DNA of 64,000 nt from Desertivirga brevis (GTDB lineage: Bacteria > Bacteroidota > Bacteroidia > Sphingobacteriales > Sphingobacteriaceae): positions 62,001 to 126,000 of the forward strand of contig NZ_JAFEWF010000004.1 of NCBI RefSeq assembly GCF_017355835.1. The letters are read 5' to 3'. The translations under genes were made by a program, and so were the position numbers. This document shows, one piece after another, positions 44,345-53,308 of this stretch. The notes beneath the pieces were generated by a model. That model saw nothing but the letters and a program-made list of their open reading frames with translations. It made no database searches and was not told the origin of the DNA. The stretch's first letter is position 1; each line of letters starts with the position of its first letter.

Positions 44345-47128
44345 ATGCGTAAACTAACAATTCTACTCTGCCTCTTTTTTATTTCGTTTTCTCTTTTCTC
44401 TCAGTCACTTAGTGTGAGTCGTTTGAAATGCGAATACAAAACTAACCCTTTGGGTATTGGAAACTCGTCTCCGAGATTTGCCTGGGAATTAAGCTCAGGT
44501 CAAAGAGGTGTTATTCAAACTGCCTACAGGATCATTGTCTCGGATAATCCGAGCCTCATCGAAAAGGGTGATCCGAATATATGGGATAGCCGGAAGGTTA
44601 ATTCTGCCTCATCTATTCAGGTAAAATACGATGGGAAACAGCTTCTTGCTGGCAAGAAGTATTTTTGGAGAGTAATAGTTTGGGATAATAAAGGAAATCA
44701 GGCAAGCTCAAACACTAACTCTTTCCAAATGGGCTTGCTCAGCAAGGCAGATTGGAAAGGAGCGAGGTGGATCGCTTACGAGAAATTGCCAGATTCTGCT
44801 GTTAATAATCTTGTAACCGATAAGAAGCCCGATATTATTCAGGGAAGTAATGTTCTCCCTCTGTTGAGAAAGCAATTTACTATAAAAAAGAAAGTAACAA
44901 GGGCTACTGCTTTTATTGCCGGTTTAGGTCATTTCGAATTAAGCATTAATGGCAAAAAAGTAGAGGATCATTTTCTTGATGCAGGCTGGACAAAGTATGA
45001 TAAAGAGGCGCAGTACGTTACCTTTGATATCACGCAAAATATTAAACAAGGAGGGAATGCGATAGGAGTGACGTTAGGAAATGGTTTCTACTATGTTCCT
45101 CCTGTTAAAGGCCGCTACCGTAAATTGAAAACAGCATTCGGTTTTCCTAAGATGATCGGAAGGTTCCTGATTGAATATACAGACGGATCCACCGAAAATA
45201 TCCTAAGCGATGCCAGCTGGAAGACTTCTTCTGGACCTATTGTTTTTTCCAGTATCTATGGAGGTGAAGATTATAACGCTAATCTTGAAAAGAATGGTTG
45301 GGATACACCAACTTATAATGATAAGGCCTGGAGGAAAGTAATCCTTGTTGACGGGCCTCCGTCTTTAATTCCCCAAATTCAGGAACCTCTGCGGGTATTC
45401 GAACAATTTTCAGCCAAATCAATTACTCAGGCGAAAAATGGAAACTGGGTTTATGACCTTGGTCAGAACTTCTCGGGTATTGTCGAATTGAAAGTTAAAG
45501 GGAAAAAAGGAGACACTGTTAGGATAATTCCCGCTGAGTTGCTGAAAGCTGACGGTTCAGGATCTGTAAATCAAAGACCCACTGGGAGTCCATTTTATTT
45601 TACCTACATATTAAAGGGAAGTGGGGTTGAGGTTTGGCGACCTCGTTTTACTTATTATGGCTTCAGATACCTGGAAGTACAAGGCGGAACACCTGAAGGA
45701 AAAGATGGTAAAAATATTGGTCCTTCACTTGTTGGCCTGAAGGGTTTACATGTGCGTAATGCAGCTGAAGGGGCAGGAACTTTCAGTTCTTCGAGCGACT
45801 TATTTAATCGCACCAATACTTTGATAGACTGGTCTATCAAAAGTAACCTGGCAAGTGTAATGACCGACTGCCCGCACCGGGAGAAATTGGGATGGTTGGA
45901 ACAAGTACATCTTATGGGTAGCTCCATCAGGTATCAGTATGACATAGCAAATTTATCAAGGAAAGCTATTCAAGATATTAAAGCCTCACAGTTAGACAAC
46001 GGCCTTGTTCCTGAAATCGCTCCTGAGTATGTCTTGTTCACCTGGGGAGGGGATATGTTTAGGGATTCTCCGGAATGGGCCAGTACACTTATTCTGATGC
46101 CATGGTATCTTTATAAATGGTATGGAGATGAGGATGTTATCAGGGACGCGTACCCTGCCTTGAAGAGATATATGGCTTATTTAGAGAATAAAGGTAAGTC
46201 AAGTAACTATATACTGAGTCAGGGCCTAGGAGATTGGTATGATCTGGGACCTAATCCTCCTGGAGTTTCGCAATTAACTCCACTGGGAGTAACCGGTACA
46301 GCAATTTTTTATCATGACCTGACGGTGATGGATAGCATTGCACAGATGCTTTCCCTTCCCGGGGATGCGGATAAGTTCAGATCGTTAGCCGGCAAGGTAA
46401 AGGAGTCATTCAACGAAAAATATTTTAATAAAGAGACCAAGCAGTATTCCACCGGAAGTCAGACCGCTAATGCGATGGCCCTATACATGAACCTCGTTGC
46501 TCCTTCAGACAGGCCAGCTGTTCTGGCAAATCTTATAAAGGACATAAAAGACAGAGGAAACGCACTGACGGCAGGAGATATTGGTTATCGTTACTTACTA
46601 AGAGTGCTTGAAAATGAAGGCCGTTCTGATGTTATTTTCGCTATGAATAATCGCTCAGATGTTCCTGGGTATGGTTACCAACTCGCAAAAGGAGCAACAG
46701 CATTAACAGAGTCATGGGCCGCACTACCTACTGTTTCCAATAATCATTTGATGTTGGGGCATTTAATGGAGTGGTTTTACAGTGGCGTTGGTGGCATCCG
46801 CTCTGCTCAAAGTTCTAGTGCTTTTAAAGACATTGAAATAAATCCACAGGTAGTGGGAGACCTTAGCTCCGCTAAAGTGGATTATCATTCGCCCTACGGT
46901 TTAATTACATCCGACTGGAGGAAAACTTCAAACGGTTTCGAATTAAACGTTACCGTACCTGCAAATACCACAGCTACAGTTTATTTGCCTGCAACTAATG
47001 CTGATCAAATCAAGGAGGGGGGCTCTGATGTAAATAATAAACCTGAACTTCAGCTTCTCCCTGTTAAAGGTGGAAGGGCTATAATTAAAGTCGGTTCAGG
47101 GGCTTATCGTTTTACTGCTACACACTAA
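44345..47128 (+). CDS. GH78 alpha-L-rhamnosidase (second subtype)
   Basis: A 927-residue secreted enzyme; signal peptide MRKLTILLCLFFISFSLFSQ. Domain order matches GH78: fibronectin-like start (SVSRLKCEYKTNPLGIGNSSPRFAWEL), beta-sandwiches with HFELSINGKKVEDHFLDAGWTKYDK, and an (alpha/alpha)6 barrel. Active-site block MTDCPHREKLGWLEQVHLMG (about 505), with LSQGLGDWYDLGPNPPG (about 630) and GATALTESWAAL (about 785), differs from the DCPQRNER type at 31152. This marks a separate clade, often linked to rhamnogalacturonan. It heads its own operon under the shared promoter. Confidence 0.92.
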   Translation: MRKLTILLCLFFISFSLFSQSLSVSRLKCEYKTNPLGIGNSSPRFAWELSSGQRGVIQTAYRIIVSDNPSLIEKGDPNIWDSRKVNSASSIQVKYDGKQLLAGKKYFWRVIVWDNKGNQASSNTNSFQMGLLSKADWKGARWIAYEKLPDSAVNNLVTDKKPDIIQGSNVLPLLRKQFTIKKKVTRATAFIAGLGHFELSINGKKVEDHFLDAGWTKYDKEAQYVTFDITQNIKQGGNAIGVTLGNGFYYVPPVKGRYRKLKTAFGFPKMIGRFLIEYTDGSTENILSDASWKTSSGPIVFSSIYGGEDYNANLEKNGWDTPTYNDKAWRKVILVDGPPSLIPQIQEPLRVFEQFSAKSITQAKNGNWVYDLGQNFSGIVELKVKGKKGDTVRIIPAELLKADGSGSVNQRPTGSPFYFTYILKGSGVEVWRPRFTYYGFRYLEVQGGTPEGKDGKNIGPSLVGLKGLHVRNAAEGAGTFSSSSDLFNRTNTLIDWSIKSNLASVMTDCPHREKLGWLEQVHLMGSSIRYQYDIANLSRKAIQDIKASQLDNGLVPEIAPEYVLFTWGGDMFRDSPEWASTLILMPWYLYKWYGDEDVIRDAYPALKRYMAYLENKGKSSNYILSQGLGDWYDLGPNPPGVSQLTPLGVTGTAIFYHDLTVMDSIAQMLSLPGDADKFRSLAGKVKESFNEKYFNKETKQYSTGSQTANAMALYMNLVAPSDRPAVLANLIKDIKDRGNALTAGDIGYRYLLRVLENEGRSDVIFAMNNRSDVPGYGYQLAKGATALTESWAALPTVSNNHLMLGHLMEWFYSGVGGIRSAQSSSAFKDIEINPQVVGDLSSAKVDYHSPYGLITSDWRKTSNGFELNVTVPANTTATVYLPATNADQIKEGGSDVNNKPELQLLPVKGGRAIIKVGSGAYRFTATH

Positions 47129-47135
47129 CACATAT

Positions 47136-48260
47136 ATGAAACTTAGATATCAATTGATCTTAACGCTATTAGCGCTTTCCGGCTTTCTCAAAGCCCAAAC
47201 CATTAATCCGGTGCCGCAGAACAAAATGCAGGAGATCTATGAGGAGGTAAAGACCCCTTATAAGTATGGATTAGTAATGGTTCCTTCTGATAATTCCCAA
47301 AAAATGGATTGTCCTACAGTATTCCGGAAAGGCGGTAAATGGTACATGACATACGTGATTTTCAACGGCCGCGGGTACGAAACGTGGTTAGCAAAGAGTA
47401 AAAATCTACTTAGTTGGGAAAACATAGGAAAGGTTATGTCTTTTGGCGATACGGTAGTTTGGGATGGTAGCCAACGTGCAGGATATCCTGGTCTGCAGGA
47501 TTCGAAATGGGGCGGTAGTTACAAGCTTAAGAAGCATGACGGAAAATATTGGATGTCGTATTTCGGTGGATCAACTAAAGGATATGAAGCAGGCGATTTG
47601 AGCATTAGTATGGCTTATACTAGTAAAGATGCGTCGAAGCCTCATGAATGGCAGAGGTTTTCTGGCCCCATATTTACCTCAAAAGACAAGGATGTACGTT
47701 GGTGGGAGAACCGCAAGTTGTTTAAGAGTTCCGTAATCTGGGATAAAGAGAAAAAGACAGGTCATGAATTTGTGATGTACTATAATGCAAATGGTGATTC
47801 AGCTAAGAATAATTTGAAGACTCGTTGGTTTGAGCGCATCGGCATGGCCGTTTCTGATGACATGATCCATTGGAAACGCTTTCACGAGGAACCGGTTATG
47901 CATCATCCTGTTGGGATCACTGGTGATGCTGTTCTTCAAAAAATGGGAGATACCTGGGTGATGTTTTATTTCGGTGCATTCTGGCAAGACAGGAAAGGTG
48001 CCTTCAATCGCTTCGCTGCTTCTAAAGACTTGGTTAATTGGACAGATTGGAATGGTGAAAACCTTGTTCAATCCTCTGAACCCTATGACGAGCTGTACGC
48101 TCATAAATCATTTGTGGTAAAGCATAAAGGTGTAGTGTATCACTTTTATTGTGCTGTAAATAAAAAGGAACAAAGAGGGATTGCAGTAGCTACATCAAAA
48201 GATCTTGGAAAAAGTCAACTGAACTTTATTTATCAGGAACCCAAGGCAGATAAAAAATAG
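47136..48260 (+). CDS. Beta-propeller glycosidase-like protein (GH43/GH130-like)
   Basis: A 374-residue secreted protein with signal peptide ending GFLKAQ (about residue 21). The fold reads as a five-bladed propeller: DCPTVFRKGGKWYMTYV (about 59-75), LAKSKNLLSWENIGKV, YKLKKHDGKYWMSYFGGST, ERIGMAVSDDMIHWKRF, GDAVLQKMGDTWVMFYFGAF and the repeated S-K-D-L blade ends. Such proteins are generally labelled glycosylases; candidate acidic catalytic residues (D58, E76-like positions in blades) are present but the CAZy family is not clear. It starts 7 bp after GH78 and probably trims the product of that enzyme. Confidence 0.7.
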   Translation: MKLRYQLILTLLALSGFLKAQTINPVPQNKMQEIYEEVKTPYKYGLVMVPSDNSQKMDCPTVFRKGGKWYMTYVIFNGRGYETWLAKSKNLLSWENIGKVMSFGDTVVWDGSQRAGYPGLQDSKWGGSYKLKKHDGKYWMSYFGGSTKGYEAGDLSISMAYTSKDASKPHEWQRFSGPIFTSKDKDVRWWENRKLFKSSVIWDKEKKTGHEFVMYYNANGDSAKNNLKTRWFERIGMAVSDDMIHWKRFHEEPVMHHPVGITGDAVLQKMGDTWVMFYFGAFWQDRKGAFNRFAASKDLVNWTDWNGENLVQSSEPYDELYAHKSFVVKHKGVVYHFYCAVNKKEQRGIAVATSKDLGKSQLNFIYQEPKADKK

Positions 48261-48268
48261 CAAGATTT

Positions 48269-48508
48269 ATGCAAACGAGACAAATTCTTAGTTTGATTAG
48301 AACATGCTTTTTTGCGGTATCTCTGTTGGTTTTTTCAGGTTCAGTCGCTTTAGCTCGGTCGAGGAGTCGTATAAGCTTTAATGAAGGTTGGAAGTTTTAT
48401 CCGGGCGATAATGCTCTTGTTCAGTTAACCAAAAAGGCAGGGACTATAACCTTTACAGCTACATCAGACGGTTTTCAATCTAGTTCAATTACATTGGTAA
48501 GCAAATAA
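48269..48508 (+). pseudogene. Collapsed GH2 gene: N-terminus fused to C-terminus
   Basis: A 79-codon ORF. After a signal peptide (SLLVFSGSVALA) it reads SRSRISFNEGWKFYPGDN, the classic opening of Bacteroidota GH2 beta-galactosidases. Without transition it continues ALVQLTKKAGTITFTATSDG, which reads like the C-terminal Ig-like domain of the same enzymes. The central jelly-roll and TIM-barrel region (more than 700 residues in normal GH2) is missing, and the frame is preserved. This looks like an in-frame internal deletion that left a signal peptide plus scraps. It sits 8 bp after one gene and 1 bp before the next, so the deletion has kept the operon intact. It cannot be catalytic. Confidence 0.75.
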
Positions 48509-48509
48509 T

Positions 48510-49556
48510 ATGAGAACGTCGACTGCAGGTATTCACGATGGTTTTTTTGAATATGTTCAGATGGACATGTATTCATCAACCCCTAAGTATCTGCAGTTGG
48601 CTCATTCCATTTTGGATGCAATCAAGAAGGGTAAGATCAAAAAAAATATCCTTTTGCCTTCACTCAATGAGTTGACCTATAATCTCGAGATATCGAGGGA
48701 AACTGCGGATAAAAGTTATAAGTATTTGCAGAGCCTGGGGATCTTAAATACAATCCCAGGTAAAGGGCATTATATAACTACCACCGAGGTTAAACAAGAT
48801 CTACGTATTTGCTTGCTTATTAATAAAATAAGTAACGAAAAGAAAAACTTCTATGAAGCTTTTGTAGCAAAATTGGGGATGGATGTACCTATTGATTTTT
48901 ATATCTATAATAACGACTTTCTACTCTTTAAAAAGTTTTTTAGTAAAAAGACATCCTACTCTCATTATCTGATCATGCCACACTTTACCGACAGTTCAGG
49001 GAAGGCTGAGAGTTTAATTAATACGATTGATAAAGGAAAGCTTATTTTACTTGATAAAAAGCTACCTGCAATAACTGGTAACCCTGGCCTTATTTATGAA
49101 AATTTTAAAAAGGATATATACACTGCACTTGAAAAGGCCTTAGTTCCATTATCCCGCTATCACACTCTTAAATTGGTTTTTCCCGAGAGAAGTTATTATC
49201 CAAAAGAAATAATACAAGGTTTTAATTCTTTCTGCCTGCAGTATGCCTTTGAAAGGGAAGTTGTCGGTTCAATTGAAGATTCTGGGATTGAAGCTGGGCA
49301 AGTATATATTTGCCTTTGTGAGGATAGCCTAATTAAATTACTTGAGAAAATTCAAATATCTGATCTGAAAGTAGGGAAGGATATCGGTGTGATCTCCTAC
49401 AATGAAAGTCCAATAAAGAAAATAATCCTCAACGGGATTACCACCATTTCAACAGACTATCGGAAAATGGGTGAGATTGCTGCTGATATGATCAAGAATA
49501 ATTACAGGGGAGAGTTTGAACTCCCTTTTACTTTAAATATTCGTCCGTCATTATAA
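48510..49556 (+). CDS. GntR-type winged-helix regulator with LacI-like sensor domain
   Basis: A 348-residue regulator. Residues about 20-90 form a GntR winged helix (TPKYLQLAHSILDAIKKGKIKKNILLPSLNELTYNLEISRETADKSYKYLQSLGIL). Residues about 95-348 resemble a periplasmic-binding-protein-like sugar sensor, ending TTISTDYRKMGEIAADMI as in LacI-type C-terminal domains. The first ATG is 1 bp after the remnant gene; M18 (MDMYSSTPKYLQL) is the more usual length for this class. It lies inside the operon, so induction by the AraC-type activator would raise it. Targets are unknown; no palindromic GntR site was recognised upstream. Confidence 0.85.
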   Translation: MRTSTAGIHDGFFEYVQMDMYSSTPKYLQLAHSILDAIKKGKIKKNILLPSLNELTYNLEISRETADKSYKYLQSLGILNTIPGKGHYITTTEVKQDLRICLLINKISNEKKNFYEAFVAKLGMDVPIDFYIYNNDFLLFKKFFSKKTSYSHYLIMPHFTDSSGKAESLINTIDKGKLILLDKKLPAITGNPGLIYENFKKDIYTALEKALVPLSRYHTLKLVFPERSYYPKEIIQGFNSFCLQYAFEREVVGSIEDSGIEAGQVYICLCEDSLIKLLEKIQISDLKVGKDIGVISYNESPIKKIILNGITTISTDYRKMGEIAADMIKNNYRGEFELPFTLNIRPSL

Positions 49557-49558
49557 CC

Positions 49559-52081
49559 ATGTATAAATCAATTAAACGTTTTTTCTGCACTGGGGCTTTT
49601 TGTACCTTTTTAGGTTTTAGTGGGTTTTCTGCAGAAATCTGGGTGTCGCCTACAGGCTCGGATGCAAATCCAGGAACGAAAGAAAAGCCACTTGCTCATA
49701 TTGATATCGCATTAAGAAAGGCCAGGGAGCTGAGGCGCTTGGCTGATCCATCAATAGCAAAGGGAATTACAATCTATCTTAAAGGAGGATTATACCAGCT
49801 TGATGAGACAGTTTTTATAAGACCTGAGGATTCGGGCACACCTTCAAGTCCGACTATAATTCAGTCTGCTTCGAATGATAGAGCAGTATTGAGTGGCGGA
49901 ATACAGGTAAAAGGTTGGCGGAAAGCAAGCAATATTGCTGGTCTTCCTGCTGCTGCCGCCGGAAAAGTATGGGAAGCTGATGCACCTTTAATAGGAGATG
50001 AAATCCTTAATTTCAGACAGCTCTGGGTTAATAATTTAAAGGCTGTGAGATCGAAGAGTACCCAGGGCGACTTAATGGACAGGATTCTTTCCTGGAATAA
50101 GAAGGACGAAACCTGCTGGATCCCAAGGCCGAAGGCAGGCTTGAGTAATATAAAGGGAATGGAGATGTTCATTCATCAATGGTGGGCAATTGCCATTCTG
50201 CGGGTAAAAGCGGCAGAGATAAAAGGAGATAGTGTTAAATTATCGTTCTATCAGCCTGAAAGTCGCGTACAATCAGAACATCCATGGCCTGCTCCCTGGA
50301 TATCTAAGGAAACCGGAAACTCAGCATTTTTTCTTTCCAATGCCATACAGTTTTTGGATGAGCCAGGAGAATGGTATTTGGATAGACGATCTGCGAAGAT
50401 CTATTACTGGCCAAGACAGGGCGAGAATATGTCGTCTGCTGATGTCCGTGTTCCTGCTTTAGAAACCTTAGTAAGGATGCAGGGGACAATCGACAGGCCT
50501 GTTTCCAATGTCTTTGTTAAAGGTATCTCCTTTCAGCATGCTACTTGGTTGTATCCTTCAAAAAATGGACTCGTTCCTCATCAGGCCGGAATGTACATGC
50601 TGGATGCATATAAGTTGAAAATACCGGGTACACCCGAGAAGAAATCCCTGGAAAATCAGGCGTGGGTAGGACGCCCAGGCTCGGCAGTTGAAGTATCTTA
50701 TGCAAATAATACCGCGTTTGAGAATTGCCGGTTTGAACACACAGCTTCTACTGGATTAGATTATAAAGGTGGAACGAACAATAATAAGATTGTAGGTAAT
50801 CTTTTTAAGGATATTGGAGGAACGGCGATCCTTGTGGGCAAGTTTTCAGATGAGTCGCAGGAGGTGCATTTACCTTACAACCCCGCAGACGAGAGAGAGG
50901 TTTGCACCAATGAATTGATCAGCAACAACCTTATTACAGATGCAACTAATGAAGATTGGGGATGCGTAGGTATTGGAACTGGGTTTGTTCGCGGAATCAA
51001 TATTCAGCATAACGACATCAGTGAGGTTTCCTACTCCGGAATTTCTATGGGATGGGGTTGGACAAAGGCCATCAATGCAATGCGTGATAATTCGATCATA
51101 GCGAACAGAATTGTCAGATATGGAAAGCATATGTATGATGTGGCTGGCATTTACACCTTATCTGCTCAACCGGGTTCAGTAATAACTGAGAATTGTGTGG
51201 ATAGTATTTATAAAGCTCCCTATGCGCACGACCCTAATCACTGGTTCTACCTATACACCGACGAGGGTTCCTCTTACTTTTCTGTAAAAAATAATTGGAC
51301 AACTACAGACAAATATCTTCAGAATGCAAATGGACCTGGTAACGTATGGGAGAATAATGGACCTCAGGTTGCGGATAGCGTTCGGTTAAATGCAGGCCTT
51401 GAGAAAAACTATCAGTACCTGCTTAAGGACAAGAGCAAGGCGACTAGCTCGCGAGAGATCAATCATTCTGAGCGTTTCAAGGTGGTTGAGTTGATCGATG
51501 ATGCGGGAATTACTCATAATACTGCTAAAATTAAGGCGGTTTGTCAAAAGAACGGAGTTGCCGGGGTAGAAATACATCGTTGGAAGAACCATTCTGTTAT
51601 CTATGGCCGAATAGAGAATCCAGAATCACTTCGTCGTGAACTACTAGCCGCGTTTCCTGGTAACTCTGTTAAAATATACAATGCTCCTTTTTATGAGTTC
51701 AATAGGAAAAAGAGTTGCGCAGGCAATGGGATAGTTAAAGAGTGGGATAACATTTTCCTTACAGCTAATCTTGTGAAGGATTCTTTGTTACAGAAAGAAT
51801 ACCTCGATTACCACGCTACTCAGTTCAAAAAGTGGCCAGAGATTTCCCAGGGATTTTGCAATGCTCAGTTCCAGCAGTTACTTATCTTTAAGAATGGTCC
51901 GCAGTTGATGTTGGTAATAAGCATTCCAAAAGGGGAAAGTTTAGATAAACTAAATCCTAAAACAACAGAGAACAATCCGAGGGTAAATGAATGGAATAAG
52001 CTTATGGGCAAGTACCAGGAAGGCATTCCGGGCACTAAGGCAGGTGAAACCTGGGTGTTTCTTGAAAAAACAGATAAATAA
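49559..52081 (+). CDS. GH141-like right-handed beta-helix protein fused to L-rhamnose mutarotase-like domain
   Basis: An 840-residue secreted protein. After the signal peptide (to about residue 24) comes EIWVSPTGSDANPGTKEKPLAHIDIALRKAR, the opening of GH141-type beta-helix glycosidases, then a long beta-helix (about 300-610: NTAFENCRFEHTASTGLDYKGG, NNLITDATNEDWGCVGIG, NDISEVSYSGISMGWGW). Residues about 636-727 are an unassigned alpha/beta segment. Residues 728-840 match the RhaM fold: YLDYHATQFKKWPEIS around the mutarotase histidine, then NNPRVNEWNKLMGKYQEGIPG. RhaM interconverts alpha- and beta-L-rhamnose. The fusion could hydrolyse a side chain and mutarotate the sugar. GH141 includes RG-II fucosidase activity. 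The fusion is seen; function is inferred. Confidence 0.8.
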   Translation: MYKSIKRFFCTGAFCTFLGFSGFSAEIWVSPTGSDANPGTKEKPLAHIDIALRKARELRRLADPSIAKGITIYLKGGLYQLDETVFIRPEDSGTPSSPTIIQSASNDRAVLSGGIQVKGWRKASNIAGLPAAAAGKVWEADAPLIGDEILNFRQLWVNNLKAVRSKSTQGDLMDRILSWNKKDETCWIPRPKAGLSNIKGMEMFIHQWWAIAILRVKAAEIKGDSVKLSFYQPESRVQSEHPWPAPWISKETGNSAFFLSNAIQFLDEPGEWYLDRRSAKIYYWPRQGENMSSADVRVPALETLVRMQGTIDRPVSNVFVKGISFQHATWLYPSKNGLVPHQAGMYMLDAYKLKIPGTPEKKSLENQAWVGRPGSAVEVSYANNTAFENCRFEHTASTGLDYKGGTNNNKIVGNLFKDIGGTAILVGKFSDESQEVHLPYNPADEREVCTNELISNNLITDATNEDWGCVGIGTGFVRGINIQHNDISEVSYSGISMGWGWTKAINAMRDNSIIANRIVRYGKHMYDVAGIYTLSAQPGSVITENCVDSIYKAPYAHDPNHWFYLYTDEGSSYFSVKNNWTTTDKYLQNANGPGNVWENNGPQVADSVRLNAGLEKNYQYLLKDKSKATSSREINHSERFKVVELIDDAGITHNTAKIKAVCQKNGVAGVEIHRWKNHSVIYGRIENPESLRRELLAAFPGNSVKIYNAPFYEFNRKKSCAGNGIVKEWDNIFLTANLVKDSLLQKEYLDYHATQFKKWPEISQGFCNAQFQQLLIFKNGPQLMLVISIPKGESLDKLNPKTTENNPRVNEWNKLMGKYQEGIPGTKAGETWVFLEKTDK

Positions 52082-52096
52082 TTGAATTGTGATGAG

Positions 52097-52116
52097 CCTG
52101 CATTTTGGGCAGGTTT
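52097..52116 (+). terminator. Weak terminator-like hairpin
   Basis: CCTGC (52097-52101) and GCAGG (52109-52113) around 7 nt, followed by TTT. A 5-bp stem only, so termination here is uncertain and readthrough into the next gene is possible. Confidence 0.3.
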
Positions 52117-52208
52117 CTATCAAGCCATCAAAAGATAATTAAACAAGGAATCTCAGGAATAGCAGGTGCTAACCATCAATCAGGCCCGCTCCATTCTTTG
52201 ATTCCCAA

Positions 52209-53306
52209 ATGAGAAAATATATGCTAAAACTTGGAATACTTGGCCTTGGGGAAGGCAGGAGCACCATTTCGGCTGCATTAAGCAGTGAGAAATGGGAATT
52301 AAAGACTATTTGCGACATGAATGAAGACATGTGCAAACAGCGCGCAAAAGAGTTCGACTTTCAAAATTACACTACTAAGTACCAGGATATGCTGGATGAT
52401 CAGGAAATAGACGTAATTGCTATTTATACGCCTGATCACCTTCATGCTGAACATATCAAGCAAGCGATGCTTCATGGTAAGCACGTGGTATGTACAAAAC
52501 CCTTTATCGATGACCTGGCAAAAGCAAATGAATTGCTTGAGGTTGCGGAAAAAACAGGAAAAAAGGCTTTTGTTGGGCAAAGTTCACGATTCTTCGAGCC
52601 AGCAAAACGTCAGCGCAAAGACTTTGAAGCGGGATTAATTGGAGAATTAATTACGGTAGAGAGCCATTACCACGCTGATCATCGTTGGTTCTTGAAAAAA
52701 GGTTGGTCTCTGCTTAATTCTTTCAAATGGCTATACGGTGGCTTAAGTCACCCTGTAGATTTCATCAGATGGTATTTGCCAAACGTAGAGGAGGTGATGG
52801 GATATGGTATGATCAGCAGTAATGGTGTAACCGCTGGTTTGAAAAATGAAGATACCATGCATTTTATCTTCAAAGCAAGTGATGGCAGGATTGCCAGGGT
52901 TAGCGGTGCTTACACTGGTCCAACTCAGCCAGCAAGTCGCGATAGTGGAATGACTGTTATCTTAAGATGCACCGAAGGGGCTTCTCAAGCTGATTATCAT
53001 GAACTACGTTATTCTGTTACCGATAAGACCGGGGAGGAGAAAATAGTTCGTTGGGGAGACGATACAATGAAACATTATTTCCGTTTCGAAGGTCAGAGTC
53101 ACCACGCCGGAGAATATCAAAACTACCTTGATTATTTTGCTGATAGCCTAAATGAAGGGTTCACTGCATATCCAGACATTAAAGAAGGTATTGGAACTAT
53201 TGCTTTACTGCAGGCGATGGACAGGACGCTTCAGACAGGAATGCCTGTAAAGGTTAAAGATATCCTGAAAGAGTTTAATATATCTCCTGAAAGCATAAGT
53301 CTGTAA
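52209..53306 (+). CDS. Gfo/Idh/MocA-family oxidoreductase
   Basis: A 365-residue cytosolic NAD(P)-dependent sugar or inositol dehydrogenase. Rossmann motif GILGLGEGRS follows MLKL, so an ATG at 52221 is a plausible shorter start. The family signature CTKPFIDDLAKANELLEVAEKTGKKAFVG (about 95-125, catalytic lysine in TKP) and GGLSHPVDFIRWYL (about 180-193, with the family histidine) are clear. The gene lies 128 bp after the GH141-like gene, with only a weak hairpin between, and 2 bp before an SSS symporter. This pairing suggests an imported sugar or lactone that is oxidised or epimerised. No signal peptide. Confidence 0.88.
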   Translation: MRKYMLKLGILGLGEGRSTISAALSSEKWELKTICDMNEDMCKQRAKEFDFQNYTTKYQDMLDDQEIDVIAIYTPDHLHAEHIKQAMLHGKHVVCTKPFIDDLAKANELLEVAEKTGKKAFVGQSSRFFEPAKRQRKDFEAGLIGELITVESHYHADHRWFLKKGWSLLNSFKWLYGGLSHPVDFIRWYLPNVEEVMGYGMISSNGVTAGLKNEDTMHFIFKASDGRIARVSGAYTGPTQPASRDSGMTVILRCTEGASQADYHELRYSVTDKTGEEKIVRWGDDTMKHYFRFEGQSHHAGEYQNYLDYFADSLNEGFTAYPDIKEGIGTIALLQAMDRTLQTGMPVKVKDILKEFNISPESISL

Positions 53307-53308
53307 AT

